Shown here piece after piece: positions 59,683 to 64,000 of a stretch of 64,000 nt of DNA (position 1 is its first letter; the number at the start of each line of letters is the position of its first letter). This stretch comes from Arthrobacter sp. FB24 (GTDB taxonomy: Bacteria; Actinomycetota; Actinomycetes; Actinomycetales; Micrococcaceae). Where the stretch lies: assembly GCF_000196235.1 (NCBI RefSeq), contig NC_008541.1, positions 2,542,001-2,606,000 of the forward strand, in the 5' to 3' direction. Under the pieces are notes generated by a model, which worked only from the letters and a program-made list of their open reading frames with translations, was not told where the DNA came from and made no database searches. The translations under genes and the position numbers were made by a program.

Positions 59683-61695
59683 ATGACCAACCCCCTCCTG
59701 AGCCCCAGCCCTTTGCCATTCGGGCTGCCCCCGTTTGCCGAAATCGAAGAGTCCCACTATTCCGAGGCAGTCCGTGCAGGCCTTGCCGGGCACTTGGCTG
59801 AGATCCGGACAATCGTAGGCAATCCGGAACCGGCAACTTTCGAAAACACCGTGCTGGCCATGGAGCGTTCCGGGCAGCTCCTCCAGCGCGCCGCCGCGGC
59901 GTTCTACACTCTGGTTTCTGCCGATGCCTCGGACGGCATCCGCGTCCTCGAGACTGAACTGTCCCCGGAGTTTTCCGCACATCAGGACGCCATCTACATG
60001 AACCGGGGGCTGTTTGACCGCTTCGCCGCCGTGGACACCACCGGACTCGACGAAGAATCCGCCCGGCTCGTGGAGGAGTACCTCAAGGAGTTCCGCCAGT
60101 CGGGCATCCAGCTGGACGACGCCGGGCAGGAACGGCTCAGGACAGTGAACGCAGAGTTGTCCCGGCTCGGCACTGAATTCGGTCAGCGCACCAAGGAGGC
60201 CATGAAGTCCTCTGCGCTGCTTCTTGACGACGCCGCGGAACTGTCAGGGCTGCCGGCGGACGACGTCGCCAGTGCCGCCGAAGCAGCCCGCGCGGCCGGG
60301 CACGACGGAAAATTTCTGCTCACGCTCATCCAGCCCAGCAACCAGCCCGCCATGGCGTCCCTGGAAAACCGCGACGTCCGGCGCCGCCTCTACCAGGCGT
60401 CCATCAGCCGGGGAAGCAGCGGGGGTAGCCTCGATGTCCTGGAGCTGGTGCAGTCCATGGTTGCGCTTCGCGCCGAGAAGGCCCGGCTGCTGGGGTTCGC
60501 CAACTACGCCGAGCTCACCGTGGACCGGCAGACCGCACCCGATTTCGAAGCTGTGCAGACCATGATGAACCGGCTGGCGCCTGCCGCCGTCCGGAACGCC
60601 GACGCCGAAGCGGCCGCCCTGGCAGAGGTGGCGGGCCATCCGCTCGAGGCCTGGGACTGGGCGTACTATTCCGCGAAGGTGCGGCGGGAGCGTTACAGCG
60701 TCGACGAGCAGGCGCTGCGACCCTACTTCGAACTGGACCGGGTCCTTCGCGACGGTGTCTTCTTCGCCGCCACGGCCCTGTACGGTGTCACCTTCCACGA
60801 GCGGCCCGACCTCCAGGGCTACCACCCCGACGTCCGGGCCTGGGAAGTCCGCAACGAGGACGGATCAGAACTGGGGCTGTTCCTGGGTGACTACTACTCC
60901 CGTGAGTCCAAACGCGGCGGTGCCTGGATGAACTCGCTGGTGGATCAGTCCGCGCTGCTGGGTACCAAACCGGTGGTGATCAACAACCTGAACATTTCCA
61001 AGCCTCCGGCCGGAGAGCCCACGCTGCTGACGCTGGATGAACTCCGGACCGCGTTCCACGAGTTCGGCCATGCCCTGCACGGACTGTTTTCCAACGTGAC
61101 CTTCCCGCGGTTCTCCGGGACCGCAGTTCCGCGCGATTTTGTGGAGTACCCCTCCCAGGTCAACGAAATGTGGATCATGTGGCCCGAGGTGCTGGCCAAT
61201 TATGCCCGCCACCATGTGACCGGCGAGCCCCTTGCCCAGGACATCGTGGACAAGCTCAACGAGTCGCAGCTGTGGGGCGAAGGCTTCGGCACCACTGAGT
61301 ACCTGGGCGCGGCGCTCCTGGACCTCGCCTGGCATGTACTGGACGAATCCGGGGTTCCGGCGGATGTCCTGGCGTTCGAAGCCAAGGCCCTCGCAGCGGC
61401 CGGGGTGGCACACAGCCTGATTCCGCCGCGGTACCGGACGGGCTATTTCCAGCACATCTTCGCGGGCGACGGCTATGCTGCCGGCTACTACTCGTACATC
61501 TGGAGTGAGGTGCTTGATGCGGACACCGTGGAGTGGTTCAAGGAAAACGGCGGGCTCAGCCGGGCCAACGGCGACTTCTTCCGGAACGAACTACTGTCCC
61601 GGGGCAACAGCCGCGAACCGCTGGATTCATTCCGTGCCTTCCGGGGCCGCGACGCCAGGCTGGAGCCGCTGCTGAAACGCCGCGGCCTGGAGTAA
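59683..61695 (+). CDS. M3-family metallopeptidase (peptidyl-dipeptidase Dcp / oligopeptidase A-like)
   Basis: Zinc peptidase of 670 residues, cytoplasmic because no signal sequence is present. The HExxH motif is in TAFHEFGHALHGLFSN (about 463-472), with the third ligand Glu about 28 residues on in VEYPSQVNEMW. The N-terminal helical half contains the usual substrate channel segments, and IPPRYRTGYFQHIFAGDGYAAGYYSYIWSE (part shown) is typical of M3 peptidases. It breaks down oligopeptides left by proteases. Whether it is Dcp or oligopeptidase A cannot be decided. A terminator lies downstream. Confidence 0.94.
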   Translation: MTNPLLSPSPLPFGLPPFAEIEESHYSEAVRAGLAGHLAEIRTIVGNPEPATFENTVLAMERSGQLLQRAAAAFYTLVSADASDGIRVLETELSPEFSAHQDAIYMNRGLFDRFAAVDTTGLDEESARLVEEYLKEFRQSGIQLDDAGQERLRTVNAELSRLGTEFGQRTKEAMKSSALLLDDAAELSGLPADDVASAAEAARAAGHDGKFLLTLIQPSNQPAMASLENRDVRRRLYQASISRGSSGGSLDVLELVQSMVALRAEKARLLGFANYAELTVDRQTAPDFEAVQTMMNRLAPAAVRNADAEAAALAEVAGHPLEAWDWAYYSAKVRRERYSVDEQALRPYFELDRVLRDGVFFAATALYGVTFHERPDLQGYHPDVRAWEVRNEDGSELGLFLGDYYSRESKRGGAWMNSLVDQSALLGTKPVVINNLNISKPPAGEPTLLTLDELRTAFHEFGHALHGLFSNVTFPRFSGTAVPRDFVEYPSQVNEMWIMWPEVLANYARHHVTGEPLAQDIVDKLNESQLWGEGFGTTEYLGAALLDLAWHVLDESGVPADVLAFEAKALAAAGVAHSLIPPRYRTGYFQHIFAGDGYAAGYYSYIWSEVLDADTVEWFKENGGLSRANGDFFRNELLSRGNSREPLDSFRAFRGRDARLEPLLKRRGLE

Positions 61696-61713
61696 TCTCC
61701 CCTCCCCTCACGG

Positions 61714-61757
61714 ACGACGGCGGCGGGTCACCTTGCCAGGTGACCCGCCGCCGTCGT
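61714..61757. terminator. Bidirectional palindrome between the M3 peptidase and pdxS
   Basis: 20-bp arms (ACGACGGCGGCGGGTCACCT and complement) with a TGCC loop. It lies between the stop of the plus-strand M3 gene and the stop of minus-strand pdxS, so it serves both. Flanking U-runs are weak, as is usual in this GC-rich DNA. Confidence 0.85.
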
Positions 61758-61772
61758 ACTGCTGTGAAGCTG

Positions 61773-62699
61773 TTACCAGCCGCGCTCGGCGAGGCGGTGC
61801 GGCTGGGGGATTTCGTCGACGTTGATGCCGACCATGGCTTCGCCCAGGCCGCGGGATGCCTTGGCGATGACGTCGGGGTCATCGAAGAAGGTGGTGGCCT
61901 TCACGACGGCGGCGGCACGCTGGGCCGGGTTGCCGGACTTGAAGATACCCGAGCCGACGAACACGCCGTCAGCTCCGAGCTGCATCATCATCGCGGCGTC
62001 GGCCGGCGTGGCGATACCGCCGGCGGTGAACAGGACCACCGGGAGCTTGCCGGCGGCAGCAACTTCCTTGACCAGTTCGTACGGGGCCTGCAGTTCCTTG
62101 GCCGCGACGTAGAGCTCGTCCTCGGGCAGGGCGGCAAGCTTGGCGATCTCGGAACGGATCTGGCGCATGTGGCCGGTGGCGTTGGAGACATCGCCCGTAC
62201 CGGCTTCGCCCTTGGACCGGATCATGGCTGCACCCTCGTTGATGCGGCGCAGCGCCTCGCCGAGGTTGGTGGCGCCACAGACGAAGGGAACCTTGAAGTT
62301 CCACTTGTCGATGTGGTTAACGTAGTCGGCCGGGGTCAGGACCTCGGACTCGTCGATGTAGTCCACGCCGAGGGACTGCAGGACCTGGGCTTCGACGAAG
62401 TGGCCGATCCGGGCCTTGGCCATGACCGGCACGGACACGGCTTCGATGATCTTGTCGATCATGTCCGGATCGGACATGCGGGACACGCCGCCCTGGGCCC
62501 GGATGTCGGCCGGAACGCGTTCCAGCGCCATCACGGCCACGGCACCGGCGTCTTCGGCGATGCGGGCCTGTTCGACGTTGACGACGTCCATAATGACGCC
62601 GCCCTTGAGCATCTCGGCCATGCCGCGCTTGACGCGGTTGCTGCCCGTGACGCTGTTGGCGGACGAGCCGGCTTCGCTGCTTACATCAGGTGTAGACAC
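61773..62699 (-). CDS. pdxS: Pyridoxal 5'-phosphate synthase subunit PdxS
   Basis: Makes PLP from ribose 5-phosphate, glyceraldehyde 3-phosphate and ammonia from PdxT. The 308-residue TIM barrel shows [22 protein letters not shown] (Lys for ribose binding), [43 protein letters not shown] and [17 protein letters not shown], all standard. GTG 62699 has AGGGG close by. The N-terminal 25 residues before [10 protein letters not shown] are variable. No MocR/PdxR-type regulator is visible. The gene is about 9 kb from pdxT. Confidence 0.96.
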   Translation of the reverse strand: MSTPDVSSEAGSSANSVTGSNRVKRGMAEMLKGGVIMDVVNVEQARIAEDAGAVAVMALERVPADIRAQGGVSRMSDPDMIDKIIEAVSVPVMAKARIGHFVEAQVLQSLGVDYIDESEVLTPADYVNHIDKWNFKVPFVCGATNLGEALRRINEGAAMIRSKGEAGTGDVSNATGHMRQIRSEIAKLAALPEDELYVAAKELQAPYELVKEVAAAGKLPVVLFTAGGIATPADAAMMMQLGADGVFVGSGIFKSGNPAQRAAAVVKATTFFDDPDVIAKASRGLGEAMVGINVDEIPQPHRLAERGW

Positions 62700-62865
62700 A
62701 AAAACCCCTATGGGTAGCTAGATGTTACGTAGATCCGGTCTCTCGGTTCCGGCGCAGGCGGCAGCATAGGCGGGATAAGCCACGCCGCGCGCACACCGGA
62801 TTACCGGATCCAATGACCAGGTACAGCTAATACTAGTCCCACGCTGCGACCCAGCTGAATTCGGG

Positions 62866-63489
62866 TTACCCCGGCAGTCCCGTCTCTTCCAGCGACTGCC
62901 GGTGCACGGTGGCAATCCGCTGGATCACGGTGACCAGGCTGGCGGCGGCCAGGAGGATAAGCGTCACCAGGAGGACCACGCTGGGAAGGCCGATCCCGGT
63001 GAATCCGGTGACCACGAGCACCGACACCAGCCGTTCGGCGCGCTCGGCAATGCCCACGTTAGCGTGGAAGCCCAGGGCTTCGGCCTTCGCCCGCGCATAG
63101 GAGACCACCATGCCAAGCACCAGGCATACGACGGCGGCGACTGCGATCGCGCGGTCCGCGCCTCCCGTGAAATACCAGATGGCAACTCCGGCGAACAGGG
63201 CGCCGTCGGCGACCCTGTCCAGGGTGGAATCCAGGAAGTTGCCCCAACGGCCGCCGCGCTCCTGCATCCGGGCCATGATGCCGTCGAGAACGTCCGAGAA
63301 GATGAAGGCTGTTATGAAGAGCGTTCCCCACCAAAGCTCGCCCAGCGGGTAGAAGACCAGCGCGCCCACCACGACTCCCGCCGTGCCCACGATGGTGATG
63401 GCGTCCGGTGAAACACCAATCTTCAGAAGCCAGCGGGCAAGCGGTGAAAACAGGGCGGTGAAGAACCCGCGGGCATGCCGGTTAAGCAT
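62866..63489 (-). CDS. pgsA: CDP-alcohol phosphatidyltransferase (phosphatidylinositol phosphate synthase-like)
   Basis: Integral membrane enzyme of phospholipid synthesis. The CDP-OH-P signature D-x2-D-G-x2-A-R-x8-G-x3-D-x3-D runs from DVLDGIMAR to NFLDSTLD (about residues 66-91), and about six hydrophobic helices make up the 207-residue protein. Its place after the HIT gene matches pgsA1 of mycobacteria, which makes phosphatidylinositol phosphate, the precursor of phosphatidylinositol. ATG 63489 overlaps the HIT stop by 8 bases; an upstream in-frame ATG (63516) is inside HIT. Substrate (inositol phosphate rather than glycerol phosphate) rests on gene context. Confidence 0.88.
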   Translation of the reverse strand: MLNRHARGFFTALFSPLARWLLKIGVSPDAITIVGTAGVVVGALVFYPLGELWWGTLFITAFIFSDVLDGIMARMQERGGRWGNFLDSTLDRVADGALFAGVAIWYFTGGADRAIAVAAVVCLVLGMVVSYARAKAEALGFHANVGIAERAERLVSVLVVTGFTGIGLPSVVLLVTLILLAAASLVTVIQRIATVHRQSLEETGLPG

Positions 63490-64000
63490 GTTCGTCCTGC
63501 GGCCACGCCTCGGCAACCTGCTGGCGGACCTCGCCCAGCGTCTGCGTGATCGCTTTTGTCTGGGCGATGATGGGGAAGAAGTTGCCGTCCCCTCCCCACC
63601 GCGGGACCACGTGCTGGTGCAGGTGTCCGGCTATTCCGGCCCCGCCCACCACGCCCTGGTTCATTCCAAGATTGAAGCCACCGGGGTTGGACACCTTCCG
63701 CAGGACCCGCATGGACGTCTGCGTCAGTGCCGCGAATTCCGCTGTTTCCTCCACGGTCAGGTCCGTGTAATCCGGAATGTGGCGGTAAGGGCAGATCAGC
63801 AGGTGGCCCGGGTTGTACGGAAAGAGGTTCAGCACCACGTAGGCGGTGCGTCCGCGGTAAACAATCAGCGAATCCTCGTCGCTGCGGGCAGGGGCCACAC
63901 AGAACGGACAGTCATCCTTGTTCTTGAACTGGTGCTGCCCGCCCTTGATGTAGGCCATGCGGTGCGGAGTCCACAGGCGCTGGAAAGCGTCCGGGACTCC
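63482..64000 (-). CDS. HIT-family nucleotide hydrolase/transferase-like protein (N-terminus cut by right edge)
   Basis: Histidine-triad protein next to pgsA, as in mycobacteria (Rv2613c). The HxHxH motif is in GHLHQHVVPRWGG, and an upstream zinc-type Cys pair is in CPFCVAP. The frame stays open to the right edge as GVPDAFQRLWTPHRMAYIKGG, a stretch typical of these proteins, so ATG 63958 is internal and the real start lies beyond 64000. Family members act on dinucleoside polyphosphates or AP4A-type substrates; the exact one is unknown. Overlaps pgsA by 8 bases at its end. Confidence 0.93.
   Translation of the reverse strand, partial: GVPDAFQRLWTPHRMAYIKGGQHQFKNKDDCPFCVAPARSDEDSLIVYRGRTAYVVLNLFPYNPGHLLICPYRHIPDYTDLTVEETAEFAALTQTSMRVLRKVSNPGGFNLGMNQGVVGGAGIAGHLHQHVVPRWGGDGNFFPIIAQTKAITQTLGEVRQQVAEAWPQDEHA

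Overview
The window is chromosomal DNA of a high-G+C Gram-positive bacterium, most likely a member of the Micrococcaceae (Arthrobacter/Pseudarthrobacter type). This rests on the dense high-GC coding, the actinobacterial integration host factor mihF next to gmk-rpoZ-coaBC-metK, an actinobacterial VLRF1 release-factor-like protein, the murT-gatD pair, and gene orders that match other actinobacteria (pyrR-pyrB-pyrC-PH-like-carA-carB-pyrF; aroE-aroC-aroK-aroB-efp-nusB; pdxT-yebC-ruvCAB-yajC-secDF-rsh; HIT-pgsA). No tRNA, rRNA, CRISPR array, insertion sequence or prophage was recognised.

Layout. 1-12.3 kb (minus strand): the 3' part of metK is cut off by the left edge. It is preceded by coaBC, rpoZ, gmk and mihF and by the complete pyrimidine operon pyrR-pyrB-pyrC-PH-like-carA-carB-pyrF. 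A convincing PyrR-binding RNA loop overlaps the pyrR ribosome-binding site, so the operon is probably controlled by PyrR at translation. 12.4-13.75 kb (plus): a PrsW-family membrane protease whose N-terminus looks frameshifted, followed by a bidirectional terminator. 13.8-25.7 kb (minus): rpsD, then DUF948, DUF6167, alaS, ruvX, mltG, the shikimate genes aroE, aroC, aroK and aroB, a TPR protein, efp and nusB, mostly overlapping or closely packed. 25.9-28.7 kb: a cupin, rarA and acVLRF1.

28.85-34.1 kb (plus) is the clearest accessory segment: an IclR regulator, SDR dehydrogenase, KstD-like flavoprotein, Dabb-domain protein and MHS-family transporter. A perfect 19-bp palindrome lies between the regulator and the enzyme genes, and a possible gene remnant lies at the end. 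This looks like a small self-contained uptake-and-oxidation cassette for an unknown, perhaps cyclic or aromatic, acid. 34.1-43 kb: GNAT, aspS, APC permease, hisS, cyclophilin, DUF349 protein and an orphan AbiEi-like protein.

43-53 kb (minus): rsh (RelA/SpoT), secF, secD, yajC, ruvB, ruvA, ruvC, yebC and pdxT. 53.1-55.7 kb (plus): murT-gatD (lipid II amidation) and a Nudix hydrolase. 55.8-61.7 kb: an HtrA-like protease, a 600-bp stretch with no recognisable gene, a small secreted His-rich protein, a tyrosine-phosphatase-like protein, a CapA-type lipoprotein (minus) and an M3 metallopeptidase. 61.8-64 kb (minus): pdxS, pgsA and a HIT protein that runs off the right edge. The PLP synthase subunits pdxS and pdxT are about 9 kb apart, separated by the murT-to-M3 block.

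Most of the window is core metabolism (pyrimidines, chorismate, PLP), translation (alaS, aspS, hisS, efp, rpsD), recombination (ruvABC, rarA, ruvX), protein export (secDF-yajC) and cell-wall maturation (mltG, murT-gatD). The less ordinary points are the catabolic cassette with its candidate operator, the PyrR loop, small leader ORFs before alaS, the His-rich MltG tail, a MurT without zinc-ribbon cysteines, and the small secreted protein with its empty upstream region.
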